Below, in pieces: positions 33,701 through 41,429 of a stretch of DNA of 64,000 bases. The stretch's first letter is position 1. The number at the start of each line of letters is the position of its first letter. The position numbers and the translations under genes were made by a program. This stretch comes from JANXVR01 sp034667405 (GTDB lineage Bacteria; Actinomycetota; UBA4738; HRBIN12). The notes below the pieces were generated by a model, which was given only the letters and a program-made list of their open reading frames with translations, was not told the DNA's origin and did no database searches. The stretch covers positions 1-64,000 of the forward strand of contig JAXDJX010000006.1 in NCBI GenBank assembly GCA_034667405.1, written 5' to 3'.

Positions 33701-35636
33701 CGACGCGGGGCGCTTCGGTCTCCAGATTCAGCACCGCACCGCGTCCGTCCAACACCCCGAAGTCATGGATGTAGACCTTGCCGTCACCCAGGAGCCCGGT
33801 TGGGACCTCCTCCACCGCCCGGAGTCCGAGCGCCTCCAAGATCGGCATGAACGCGGACAGATCGACCTTGCCGCCGGTCTTATAGAGCTTGACGCGGGTC
33901 AGCCGCTCGCCCCGGGTCTCGTTGCCGATCCCGACGACGAACCCTTCGACGTTGGACTCAAGGTCCTCCAGCTTCAGGACGTCGTCGACGACCAGGCCCC
34001 ATTCCGCGGTCGTCTTGTAATAGTCGGGGAAGCGCGAACCGTACTTCTCCGCGAGCATCCGGCCGCGGTCGGGACCCACCCGCGCCTTCAACGCGTCCTG
34101 CAGGTCGTCGTCCCACGTACGGGCCAGGCGTTCGACGGCCTCTTCCAGCTCTTCGTACGGGATCTCGGGGATCTGCTGCTCGGGACCCACGTGAACGGTG
34201 AAGAAGATGCGCGCGGATTCCGTCTCACCCAGCGACAGGTGGTAGTCGACGGTGGACCCGTTGAATCGCGCCATGAACAGTGACTGCAACTTCTTGCGGA
34301 GTTCGGCGTTGAATCGATCGCGCGGCAGGGCTACCACGACGCTGACGCTGCGGCTGTCGATATCGCGCCGCACCAGAACGCGGATGCCGCCATGCTTCTC
34401 CAGCTGAAGCAGACCGACCACCAGCTGGCGAAGCTCTTCTGCCGAGGCTTGGAAGAGTTCGTCCTTGGGGAAGGATTCGAAGAGTTCGACCGCTTGCTTG
34501 TAGTCGTGCGACCCCGGTATCAGGTCCTCCGAGGTGATGATCTGCTGCAACTTGTGGTGCAGGAGCGGTGTCTTCGTGGCCGGCTCCATGTAGGCCTTGG
34601 AGGTGAAGAGCCCGATGAGCCGCGCCTCTCCCACCACCTCGCCATCGGCGTTCACCGTGCGAACCCCGATGTAATCCATCCGGGCACGCCGGTGCACGGT
34701 CGAATAGGCGTTCGTCTTGCTGAAGACCAGGAGGTCGCCGTCCTCGATGCGCCGGCGGATCTCAACGGGAAGCTGCTCCAACGGGGTCGGGGCGCTGAAG
34801 GCCGAACGCTCGTTGTCGGAGAGGATGCCGAGGCCACTGCCCGGCACAGCTGAGATCGCGCGTCCATATTCGGAATCGACGAGCTGGTACTCGCGATACC
34901 CCAGGAGCACGAAGTTGAACTGGAGCAGCCAGTGGAGGAAGTCGACCGTCTCCTTCACTTCCTCCGGCGTGTACCGGACGGCAGCTTCCTGTGCGCTTTC
35001 GATCATCGCGGCAACGCGCTCTTGCATCGGTCCGAAATCGCGGACCACCAGGTGAACGTCACGAAGGATCTCTCCCACCTGATGGGCCAGATCCTCGGCT
35101 TCCTCCTCGGAGAGGCGCCGATCCAACTCGAAATGCATGACCGACTCTCGGTGATCGGCGTCCCGCGCGGGCACCAGCCGCTCGATCCTGCCTTCGGGAT
35201 CGCGGATCGTGCCGATGACGGGGTGAAGGATCTGGCGCGTCGCGAGCCCTCGGGCGGTCAGCTCCTCCATGACCGAATCGACCAGGAACGGCGAGTCGTC
35301 GGTGGCGGTCTCCAGGACCGACCCCGCGGCCTCGTAGCCGTCCTTGCTTACGGTGGGATCGAAGACGCTGACCGCGTTCGGCGAGGTCCCGCGGCCGTCG
35401 GCGAATTCGAACGTCGAGCGGACCATCGCCAGGAGTTGGTCGTCGGGCGTGGCGGCGAGCTCATCGGCAGAAAGCCGCCGCGTGTAGGCCTTGGCGAAGG
35501 TCACGAGCGCGTCGCGACGATCGCTGGGCCCTGCTTCCTGGATACGCTCGATGAGCGCCTGGATCTTCAGGAGCGGCTCGGCCATCGTCGGCGCGAGACC
35601 GGCGGAGGGCGCGGACGTGTCGGTGTGCGGGTCCAC
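30798..35636 (-). CDS. gdh: NAD-dependent glutamate dehydrogenase, 180-kDa class
   Basis: 1612 residues, the length of the large NAD-GDH of Streptomyces, Mycobacterium and Pseudomonas. It has an N-terminal ACT-like regulatory region, then the catalytic core: GGLVSRGGIRWSDRKEDYRTEVLGL, the substrate lysine in PDGSKGGF, VVAADKGTASFSDTAN, the nucleotide-binding GIGDMSGDVFGNG, and NGGIGTYVKG. A helical C-terminal domain closes it. Converts glutamate plus NAD to 2-oxoglutarate and ammonia, feeding carbon from amino acids into the TCA cycle; large GDHs are often allosterically controlled. GTG 35636 is the start, with a weak CAGAAT -10-like box 8 nt upstream. Converges on the metallo-hydrolase gene 9 bp away. 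Confidence 0.95.
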   Translation of the reverse strand: MDPHTDTSAPSAGLAPTMAEPLLKIQALIERIQEAGPSDRRDALVTFAKAYTRRLSADELAATPDDQLLAMVRSTFEFADGRGTSPNAVSVFDPTVSKDGYEAAGSVLETATDDSPFLVDSVMEELTARGLATRQILHPVIGTIRDPEGRIERLVPARDADHRESVMHFELDRRLSEEEAEDLAHQVGEILRDVHLVVRDFGPMQERVAAMIESAQEAAVRYTPEEVKETVDFLHWLLQFNFVLLGYREYQLVDSEYGRAISAVPGSGLGILSDNERSAFSAPTPLEQLPVEIRRRIEDGDLLVFSKTNAYSTVHRRARMDYIGVRTVNADGEVVGEARLIGLFTSKAYMEPATKTPLLHHKLQQIITSEDLIPGSHDYKQAVELFESFPKDELFQASAEELRQLVVGLLQLEKHGGIRVLVRRDIDSRSVSVVVALPRDRFNAELRKKLQSLFMARFNGSTVDYHLSLGETESARIFFTVHVGPEQQIPEIPYEELEEAVERLARTWDDDLQDALKARVGPDRGRMLAEKYGSRFPDYYKTTAEWGLVVDDVLKLEDLESNVEGFVVGIGNETRGERLTRVKLYKTGGKVDLSAFMPILEALGLRAVEEVPTGLLGDGKVYIHDFGVLDGRGAVLNLETEAPRVAEAIAAVWRGQTESDSLNRLVVFSGLDWRQVQILRAYRKYGQRVNAQFTEEYRNDALAENPNIAGHLMDLFEARFDPLRDVTADELEELKQQVHTDFRSVTSLDQDRILRGFLGSIMATVRTNAYLPDRTSLSFKLRSADVPEMPKPYPLFEIFVYSPEMEAVHLRGGLVSRGGIRWSDRKEDYRTEVLGLMKAQKVKNAIIVPDGSKGGFVLRRTPTSPDEVRQEVSRHYVTFMRGLLDITDNLVNGKVIHPEGVTVLDEEDPYLVVAADKGTASFSDTANAVAREYGFWLDDAFASGGSHGYDHKALAITARGAWESVKRHFREVGVDVTKDAFTVVGIGDMSGDVFGNGLLYTNTCQLVCAFDHRNVFIDPTPDALASFDERKRLFDLSGSSWNDYDRSLLSAGGDVLDRKAKSVRLSPQARKALGIADDAPADMTPNEVIKASLKAPVDLLWNGGIGTYVKGTRETHGEAGDRTNDPVRINGGELRVRVVGEGGNLGFTQRGRIEFAAGGGKINTDFIDNSAGVDTSDHEVNLKILLGLAVARGELTMDQRNDLLQECAQDVVSHVLYDNYLQAQILSQEMEVSIQRIEAYEDLMQQLEADGELERDVEYLPTSEEMQERRSAGQGMVRPELAVLLAYAKRSVYRALLGSDLLDSKYLERDLHRYFPSQVVDRFGDLMLEHPLRRELIATIAANDVVNSQGVTFVSRMMTETGGHAADVVKAFRIARDVTGAVARWADVEALDGKIDPRVQNELMTGVDWLVETTSRWYLVQAAGRRLSEAIDEARDSFAELSNVISQIGPDSWREEREHQTRRLMMEGVPEEVARRHAFQGELVHGPDIIAVSHATGRSPLEVASGFFLLGEALEIDWLEHQLELLAVGTRWQRWARQSCEDELFAVRRQLAEKVLEEAGGAPIEEAVAGFLQTRAEPVARLQRFMRSLATEGVSDLAQLTVALRQVRSLVS

Positions 35637-35734
35637 GAGGCGTCATTCTGGCACGTCGTGGAGACCTCGACCCGGGTATCCCGGCCAACCGAGCACGTCT
35701 GCCTGCGCCGCCCTGTCCCGCCGGCGTACGGATC

Positions 35735-37585
35735 TCAACGACCGCGAGCGAGTTCCACCACATCGGAAGCCAGGTCATAGCGCCCGAACTGAGGCATGAC
35801 GTAGATCCCGGCGACTCCCTCCTCTCGGAGCTCACCGATGAGTTCGCCGGCCATGGCCACCCCTTCCCGCCAGGCGTCCTCCCCTGCCGCTTCCATCCGC
35901 CGCGATGCCGACTCCGGGATCTCGATGCCGGGAACCTCGTTGTGGAGGAATGCTGCGTGGCGCGCGGTGATCAGTGGCAAGACCCCCGCGATGAGCGGCA
36001 CGTCCAGCTCCCTGCCGGCGAGAGCGTGATACGCCGCACGGAGCTTGACCAGCGGTTCTCGCGCATGCAGCGGCTGGGTCAGCAGGAATCGGGCGCCGTT
36101 GTCCACTTTCTTCTTCAGGAGCCGAACCTCGCGGTCCAGATCGGCCGCAGCGGGAGCCACGGCGGCGCCGGCGAAGAACGATGTGGGTTCGCCGATGGAT
36201 GCACCGGCACGATCGACGCCTTCGTTGAATCCGTCGGTGATCAACGCCAGGAGCCCGGTAGCCGTCACGTCGACGTTGTTCGAGCCCTGCGGGAAGTCGC
36301 CGATGGTCACGGGGTCGCCCACGCACACGAACAAGTTCCGGATCCCCAGCGCGTGCGCGCCCAGCAGGTCGCCCTGGAGTCGCAGGAGATTCCGGCCGCG
36401 CGTGGGGAAGTGCAACACCGTTTCGATGTCCGCCTGCTCCTCGATGAGCCTGCACGCGGCCCAGGCGCTCATCCGCATCTTCGCCATCGGGGAGTCGGCG
36501 ACATCTATGACATCGGCTCCCGCCTCTCCGAGCGTGGTCGCAGCGGCGACGAGTGTCGCTGCGCTGAACGAACGCGGTGGTTCCATCTCCACCGCGATGA
36601 CCAGCTCCCCACGGGCGAGCTTGGCCTCCAGGCCGGTCGGCGGCGCGGTGGTGGCCGGCCGCTCCTCCAGCTCCACGGGCCGTCCCGCCACCTCGAGACG
36701 AACGTGCGGAGCCAGATCGCCCAGCGCCTGCGCCATGGCGGCGATGTGCGCCGTTCCCGATCCGCAGCATCCCCCCACGATGGCAACCCCTTCGTCGAGG
36801 AACGCCCGGGCATGTTCGGCGAAGTAGTCGGGCGTCGCTGGATAGACGAAACGGCCACCGACCTCGGCGGGACCGCCGGCGTTGGGTCGAACCATGAGAG
36901 GGAGGCCTGCCGCGTAGCCGCCCATGGCACGCACGATGCGGAGCGCCTGCGCCGGGCCTTCACCGCAGTTAACGCCGATCGCATCGACGGCAAGGTCCGC
37001 GAGCCCGGCCGCCACCTGCTCCGGCGTGGACCCGAGCAAGGTCCGGTCATCCCGGGTGAACGTCATGCTGGCCACCACGGCCAGATGCGGCGCTACATCG
37101 CGCGCCGCCGCAACCGCCCGCTCAACCTCGCGCAGGTCGGACTGCGTCTCGATGATCAGAACGTCCACGCCGCCCTCGGCCAGTGCGAAGGCTTGTTCCC
37201 CGTACGCGTCGAACGCCTGTGCAGGAATAACGCGCCCGTACGGTGCGAGCCGAATCCCCAGCGGCCCCATAGAGCCGCCCACCAGCTTCGCCCCGGCGAG
37301 CCGGGCGATCGAGGCCCCGGCGCGGTTGAGCTCCCCCACCCGTCGCTCCATCCCGTGGCCGCCAAGTCGGAATCGGTTGGCCCCGAAGGTGTTCGTGAGC
37401 ACGAGCCTCGCCCCTGCTTGTACGAACGAACGGTGAACCAGTGCAACGTCCGCGGGGCCGTCGACGTTGAGCGCCTCGAGGCACGCACCGACCGGGGCGC
37501 CGGCCGCGATGAGGGCCGTTCCCATGCCTCCGTCGGACAGCAGGGCTTCTCCCGCGATGAATGTACGGAGCTCGTCGCCGTTCAT
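35735..37585 (-). CDS. Bifunctional homocysteine S-methyltransferase / methylenetetrahydrofolate reductase
   Basis: 616 residues. Residues ~1-290 are a zinc-dependent homocysteine methyltransferase (LLSDGGMGTALIAAGAPVG, IGVNCGEGP and GGCCGSGTAHIAAM supply the Cys ligands). Residues ~310-616 are a MetF/FAD domain (VAVEMEPPRSF, GADVIDVADSPMAKMRMS, FLLTQPL, PLIAGVLPLIT). Same architecture as Bacillus YitJ: it reduces methylene-THF and uses a methyl donor to make methionine. ATG 37585 overlaps the OsmC stop (ATGA); the longer frame upstream lies inside that gene. Confidence 0.92.
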   Translation of the reverse strand: MNGDELRTFIAGEALLSDGGMGTALIAAGAPVGACLEALNVDGPADVALVHRSFVQAGARLVLTNTFGANRFRLGGHGMERRVGELNRAGASIARLAGAKLVGGSMGPLGIRLAPYGRVIPAQAFDAYGEQAFALAEGGVDVLIIETQSDLREVERAVAAARDVAPHLAVVASMTFTRDDRTLLGSTPEQVAAGLADLAVDAIGVNCGEGPAQALRIVRAMGGYAAGLPLMVRPNAGGPAEVGGRFVYPATPDYFAEHARAFLDEGVAIVGGCCGSGTAHIAAMAQALGDLAPHVRLEVAGRPVELEERPATTAPPTGLEAKLARGELVIAVEMEPPRSFSAATLVAAATTLGEAGADVIDVADSPMAKMRMSAWAACRLIEEQADIETVLHFPTRGRNLLRLQGDLLGAHALGIRNLFVCVGDPVTIGDFPQGSNNVDVTATGLLALITDGFNEGVDRAGASIGEPTSFFAGAAVAPAAADLDREVRLLKKKVDNGARFLLTQPLHAREPLVKLRAAYHALAGRELDVPLIAGVLPLITARHAAFLHNEVPGIEIPESASRRMEAAGEDAWREGVAMAGELIGELREEGVAGIYVMPQFGRYDLASDVVELARGR

Positions 37586-37986
37586 CCGATCACCACGACC
37601 TCGTGGGTGAGCTCGACCGGCTCGCGAAGCGTCGCAGCAACCGCGCAATACTTCGACTCCGCCAGATCAACCGCCTTCCGCGCTTTCGTGAGGTCCACGG
37701 TGCCCGTGAGAACGAAGCGCATGTGGATGGATCGGAAAGCCCAGGGTGGTTCGGGGTCCTGATGCGTGAGGATCTCGACTTCAAGGCCGCGGAGATCCTG
37801 GCGCTGCTTCTGAAGGATGACCACCGTGTCGTACGCGGTGCACGCCGCGAGCGACAAGGGGAGAAGATCGGACGGCTTGGCGCCGGGGCCGTGGCTGTCG
37901 CCACCGATCATCAGCGGAGACCCATATGCCGTGTGACCCAGGAATTGCAGACCCTCGCCCGTCCATGCCAACCGCTGTGCCCCCAT
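37582..37986 (-). CDS. OsmC-family peroxiredoxin-like protein
   Basis: 134 residues with the two OsmC cysteines: C49 in LSLAACTAYD and C114 in SKYCAVAATL, which reduce organic hydroperoxides in Ohr/OsmC proteins. The HQDPEPPWAF segment is typical of the YhfA-like subgroup. First gene of a two-gene operon with the methionine-synthesis enzyme, perhaps protecting its thiols (inference). Confidence 0.85.
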   Translation of the reverse strand: MGAQRLAWTGEGLQFLGHTAYGSPLMIGGDSHGPGAKPSDLLPLSLAACTAYDTVVILQKQRQDLRGLEVEILTHQDPEPPWAFRSIHMRFVLTGTVDLTKARKAVDLAESKYCAVAATLREPVELTHEVVVIG

Positions 37987-37992
37987 AGGGGG

Positions 37993-37998
37993 AGTCTA
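37993..37998 (-). promoter_or_regulatory. -10 box (TAGACT) of the leaderless OsmC/MTHFR transcript
   Basis: Minus-strand TAGACT, CCCCCT, then ATG 37986: a 6-nt gap and no ribosome-binding site. With no leader there is no room for a SAM riboswitch. Confidence 0.55.
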
Positions 37999-38000
37999 GG

Positions 38001-38028
38001 AGGGATGGCCGCCGAGGGATGGCCGCCG
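38001..38028. repeat. Perfect tandem duplication of a 14-bp unit
   Basis: AGGGATGGCCGCCG occurs at 38001-38014 and again at 38015-38028, directly between the OsmC -10 box and the long hairpin. Recent slippage is the simplest explanation. Confidence 0.9.
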
Positions 38029-38067
38029 CCGGGGTCGAGCCGCGTTTCCGCGACGGCTCGACCCCGG
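38029..38067 (-). terminator. 14-bp perfect stem-loop terminator of the beta-helix gene
   Basis: CCGGGGTCGAGCCG (38029-38042) and its exact complement (38054-38067) flank an 11-nt loop, 7 nt after the beta-helix stop. No U-tract follows; such GC-rich hairpins are common actinobacterial terminators. Confidence 0.7.
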
Positions 38068-38074
38068 CAACGTT

Positions 38075-40141
38075 CTAGTGACGCTGGACGGAGGCGTCGT
38101 CGGCGTTGAAGCAGGCTCCGTGGGGGGCCTTGGCGATCGACGCGGCGAGGCCGATCGTCGAGTGGCCGGGCTGCAGCGCCGTGTAATCCACCGTGACCTG
38201 CTGCCACGTGGTGGACAGCGTGACGTGCCCGGTGTTGGATCCGATCTTCGTCCTGCCTTTAGTCTCGGCCAGCGTCAGCTTGAGCACCTTCCCAGCGGTC
38301 CGGGCCCGCACCCACAGGGTGGCGGTGTAGGTGCCCGTGGCACTCGGCTTCACCCAGTTGGGCGCGTCCACCAAGCCACAGGAGATCTGGCTGGAGCTGG
38401 GGTTCGACACCAGGGCACTGAAGCCGCCACCGTGCGACGTTGTTCCGACCCTGGTCAGCGTCGAGACCTTGCCACTGTGATTCCATCCTGTCAGATCGGT
38501 CTCGAAGCCCGGGTTCGTCACGTACTCGATCGAGCTTGAGGCCGTGACCGGCTTCGTCGCGTCTGAATGGTTGAGGGCGGTGTCCGTGACGGTCACCGTC
38601 ACCGTCCACGAGCCGGCGTTGTCGTAGGTGTGTTGCGCCGACGAACCCGCCTGTGGGCCCACCGTGGTCCCGTCGCCGAAGTTGAACGTGTAGGTCGCGA
38701 TCGGCGTGGCGTCCGTGTCCGTCGAGCCCGACGCATCGGCAGTCACCTGCAGCGGCGCAAGACCGGTGTCGGGGGTGACGGTGAGCGCGGCCACCGGAGG
38801 TGCGTCGACGCCGGGGGGCTGGTACTCGAGCGCCCCCCGATCGTCGAACGCACGCGGACCGGCGCCCGTGTTGGTGGTAAGCGGGTCGTCGATCCGCGCG
38901 GCTCCCGCCATGTCGCTTGATGTCTCCTGCGGCGTGCCTGAGTCCGCAGAGTCGATCGCGTGGGAGCCCGCCGTGAGGTGGAAGTCGGCGTTGCCCGGGT
39001 TGGCCCAGTTCGGGTCACCCTGCAGGCCGTGGGTCTCGTTTCCGGTGGCGGTCGTGAACGCCGACACCGTCGAATACTTCGTTCCGCCCCAGGTGATCAG
39101 CGTTCCGGGGCCGCTCTGGTTCACCATGTCGTAGTCCAACGAGGTGCCCGACGATGAAGCCGAGTCGACCCAGAGATCGCCGCGCTTCGTGGTCCCGTTG
39201 TCGGCGACGATGTTGTTCCTGACGACGGAACCGGTGGAGCCGGTCTCGAGCGTGATCCCCGACGTGGTGTTCCCGTAGATCGAGTTGGACACGATAGCGT
39301 TCCCGGTCGAGGAGAGTGCATCGATGCCGTGGTCGCCATTGTTGTAGGAGACGTTGTTCACGGCCGCGTTGTTCGCGGCGCCGTTGTAGAACTGGATCCC
39401 CGAGTCTTCGTTGTCATACACCGTGTTGCCGATGATGGTGTTGCCTGATGCCCGGACATCGATGCCGGGTGCCGCGTGCACGTACTGGCGCGCGTTCGCG
39501 AAGCTAGTGTTGCCGGAGACGACATCGTTCGTGCTGGTGAGTGTCAGGGCGATGCCGGCATCACTGTTGTGGTCGGTCTGGTTGCCGGTGATCGTCGAAG
39601 CGGTGGTGCCCTTGACGATGATGCCGTACTTCGTGTTACCGGCCGTCGGGCTGCCTGCCCCCGTGACGGTGTTGCCGGTCACCGTGATGTGGGACGACCC
39701 GGACAGGTTCACTCCGTATCCCACTGGGTTGAGGATCTTGAACCCCTGGATCGTGACCCAGCTCTGATTCGTGACCGTGAAACCGTAGGCCGGTGAGGAG
39801 ATCCTGACCGTAGCTCCGGTCGCGTTCCTGATCACGATGGGATCGGCCGAGGTTCCGGACTTTCCCACGTTCACCTTCTCGTTGTACGTGCCGGCTTCCA
39901 CGATCACCGTGGCCCCTGGGGAAGTCTTCGCGACGGCCGCGCTGATGGAGCAGAAGGGCACGCCTGCGGTTCCGCTTCCCAGGTCGGAGCAGGAAGCATT
40001 GTTCTTGTCCACATGCAGGTTGCCGGTGAGTGCTTGGGCTGTAGTCGGAAGGACGAGAACAGTGGTGGCGGCCATGGTAAGGACGGCTACAGCTATAGGA
40101 CGAGCTGACCTTTTCTTCGTTCTGGCGGTGCTCTGCTTCAC
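38075..40141 (-). CDS. Secreted right-handed beta-helix protein with PKD and C-terminal carbohydrate-binding-like domain
   Basis: 688 residues. Signal peptide (KKRSARPIAVAVLTM...ATTVLVLPTTAQA). Residues ~35-70 match DUF1565 (CSDLGSGTAGVPFCSISAAV, VIVEAGTYNEKV). A pectate-lyase-like parallel beta-helix follows (~75-330), with repeated G-I/V-x-N/L/V-x2-S/N rungs such as SGIQFYNGAANNAAVNNVSYNN. Next come the FHLTAGSHAIDSADSG and GAGPRAFDDRGALEYQ blocks shared with the fragment at 1-395, a PKD domain (FNFGDGTTVG, HTYDNAGSWTVTVTVTD), and a CBM4/9-like module (NPGFETDLTGW...). GTG 40141 has GGAGGT six nt upstream and sits just before the signal peptide. Probably binds or cleaves an extracellular polysaccharide; no catalytic triad is evident. 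Confidence 0.85.
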   Translation of the reverse strand: MKQSTARTKKRSARPIAVAVLTMAATTVLVLPTTAQALTGNLHVDKNNASCSDLGSGTAGVPFCSISAAVAKTSPGATVIVEAGTYNEKVNVGKSGTSADPIVIRNATGATVRISSPAYGFTVTNQSWVTIQGFKILNPVGYGVNLSGSSHITVTGNTVTGAGSPTAGNTKYGIIVKGTTASTITGNQTDHNSDAGIALTLTSTNDVVSGNTSFANARQYVHAAPGIDVRASGNTIIGNTVYDNEDSGIQFYNGAANNAAVNNVSYNNGDHGIDALSSTGNAIVSNSIYGNTTSGITLETGSTGSVVRNNIVADNGTTKRGDLWVDSASSSGTSLDYDMVNQSGPGTLITWGGTKYSTVSAFTTATGNETHGLQGDPNWANPGNADFHLTAGSHAIDSADSGTPQETSSDMAGAARIDDPLTTNTGAGPRAFDDRGALEYQPPGVDAPPVAALTVTPDTGLAPLQVTADASGSTDTDATPIATYTFNFGDGTTVGPQAGSSAQHTYDNAGSWTVTVTVTDTALNHSDATKPVTASSSIEYVTNPGFETDLTGWNHSGKVSTLTRVGTTSHGGGFSALVSNPSSSQISCGLVDAPNWVKPSATGTYTATLWVRARTAGKVLKLTLAETKGRTKIGSNTGHVTLSTTWQQVTVDYTALQPGHSTIGLAASIAKAPHGACFNADDASVQRH

Positions 40142-40209
40142 GGGGGACCTCCAGGTTCGGGATGAGAGGAGGAAGTCCACCACGTGTGACGTACGGCGAA
40201 ACCGCCCGC

Positions 40210-40229
40210 CCTACGTAAATCCCCTACGT
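40210..40229. promoter_or_regulatory. Direct repeat CCTACGT x2 upstream of the beta-helix gene
   Basis: CCTACGT at 40210-40216 and 40223-40229, starts 13 bp apart, 69-88 bp before GTG 40141. On the gene strand the sites read ACGTAGGG. Similar ACGTAGGGG sequence occurs ahead of the neighbouring DUF1996 gene. Possible regulator site. Confidence 0.3.
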
Positions 40230-40255
40230 CGAACGGTGGACGAACGAGTTTTCTA

Positions 40256-41131
40256 CTACGTTCCGGGCTTCCCGCAGTCCACGTTGACCTTGAGACATAC
40301 GTGCACGAAATGGACGAGCCGGCGCTGTCTCCATGCGTTGAAGAAATCGGCGTGCATCGTGTACGCCGGGCCACTCGACAAGGATATCTTCCTCCCGTCA
40401 TGGACGGGGAACTCCAGCGCGTAGATCAGGCGAGGTACGGGGACCGGGTGGGACTTCGGACACTGATAGACACCGTCGTCGCGTGGATCGACGGAATATG
40501 CCATGTGACTCTTGTGGTCGAGGCTATCGGTGTGGCGACCGTCCCAGCAGTCCGGGAAGTTGATGTGGGCGGTGACCCATCCGTTCAAGCAGTTCACGGG
40601 CTGCCGGAAGCTCTTCCGCGGGCCGCCGTGGGTGCATCCCCAGTACGTCACCTTCGTCGTCGGCGCCGGTTTGGTGGCGTGGGAGTCGCCAGCGATCATC
40701 CTGAGCCTGGCAGGGAACGCGTGGATGGCCTTGGCAGGCCGCGTGATGTGCTGGTAGTAGAAGTTCGCGGAGCGAGGTTTGATGGCTGCACCGCGCACGA
40801 TGACGGCAGGAGCCCAGTACCCGGCGAGGTCGCTGCCCATCGCACAGCTGGTGGTGCCGGCTAGGAGCGACTTGTACGTCGAGAACCCGTCGGTTGTCTT
40901 GTTCCCATAGAAGTCATGCAGGTGCCCGGCGGACGAGACCCCCGGATAGACGATCGGGTCGGCCATCTGGCGGTGTGAATAGCCGCACACGCTGATCCAG
41001 CCGGCGTCTGAGGCATGTGCCGTCGGCACCGTCGCCAAGGAGGCGGCCACGATGGCGAGCAGCGAGATCATCCTTGCCGCCGTTCGACCGAACCTTGGCG
41101 TCCCTAGGGGGGTGCGACTACTGCCGAACAC
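40256..41131 (-). CDS. Secreted DUF1996 protein
   Basis: 291 residues. After FGRTAARM and a hydrophobic core ending PTAHA^SDAG comes the DUF1996 domain: CGYSHRQMADPIVYPGVSSAGHLHDFYGN, YYQHITRPAK, TYWGCTHGG, FPDCWDGRHTDSLDHKSHMAY, and a final FNAW...CLKVNVDCG. Conserved His (HLHDF, SHMAY) and Cys pairs suggest a metal- or disulfide-stabilised extracellular fold, but function is unknown for the family (fungi and actinobacteria). Closely related to the protein at 61757-62782, but without its C-terminal membrane segment. GTG 41131 is preferred because TAGGGT sits 7 nt before it; the frame extends to ATG 41299 across what looks like promoter DNA. ATG 41071 is another option. Confidence 0.82.
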   Translation of the reverse strand: MFGSSRTPLGTPRFGRTAARMISLLAIVAASLATVPTAHASDAGWISVCGYSHRQMADPIVYPGVSSAGHLHDFYGNKTTDGFSTYKSLLAGTTSCAMGSDLAGYWAPAVIVRGAAIKPRSANFYYQHITRPAKAIHAFPARLRMIAGDSHATKPAPTTKVTYWGCTHGGPRKSFRQPVNCLNGWVTAHINFPDCWDGRHTDSLDHKSHMAYSVDPRDDGVYQCPKSHPVPVPRLIYALEFPVHDGRKISLSSGPAYTMHADFFNAWRQRRLVHFVHVCLKVNVDCGKPGT

Positions 41132-41138
41132 GTCTCCG

Positions 41139-41144
41139 ACCCTA
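41139..41144 (-). promoter_or_regulatory. -10 box (TAGGGT) for a leaderless DUF1996 transcript
   Basis: Minus-strand TAGGGT, CGGAGAC, then GTG 41131 (7-nt gap). Confidence 0.4.
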
Positions 41145-41255
41145 CTCGGAGGGTCAAGCAACGCGTCCGCGAGACCTTCTACGGAAGCGGCAGCGATGAG
41201 CGTAGGTACCGGTCCACGGTCACCTGGATGGCGGTCGCGACGCCTTCGATAGCCC

Positions 41256-41269
41256 CCTCTACGTAGGGG
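41256..41269. promoter_or_regulatory. Near-perfect palindrome CCTCTACGTAGGGG in the divergent DUF1996 / kinase spacer
   Basis: Centre TACGTA (41260-41265) with CCTC/GGGG arms, one mismatch. It lies in the 298-bp spacer (41132-41429) between two divergent genes, a plausible site for a dimeric regulator. Apart from this and the -10 box I see nothing else recognisable in the spacer. Confidence 0.3.
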
Positions 41270-41429
41270 CGGTAAGGAAGTTCTGACAAACCTCGTCATC
41301 CATCCCCCATCTGGTGGAGGTGCTTGAGCCCAGATGAACTACGTTGATGTGACTAAATTTCATGGTCCTAACCCTTGCGCGCGATGGGCCGTAACAGGTA
41401 TCGTCGCGCCCGCTGGAAGGGGTACCAAC

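Noticed and set aside
32433..34283. 616-codon plus-strand open frame opposite the glutamate dehydrogenase
   Set aside because: Antisense shadow of a well-conserved enzyme; no motif, no ribosome-binding site, composition typical of reverse-frame GC bias.
35942..37762. 606-codon plus-strand open frame opposite the homocysteine methyltransferase/MTHFR gene
   Set aside because: Antisense to a conserved bifunctional enzyme; no recognisable domain.
37986..38074. SAM riboswitch or T-box ahead of the methionine-synthesis operon
   Set aside because: The predicted transcript starts at the OsmC start codon, and the upstream DNA is a tandem repeat plus terminator of the neighbouring gene.
41132..41299. 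N-terminal extension of the first DUF1996 protein to ATG 41299
   Set aside because: The extension is Arg-rich and would place the signal peptide ~75 residues in; the DNA contains a palindrome and a -10 box that look like promoter sequence.
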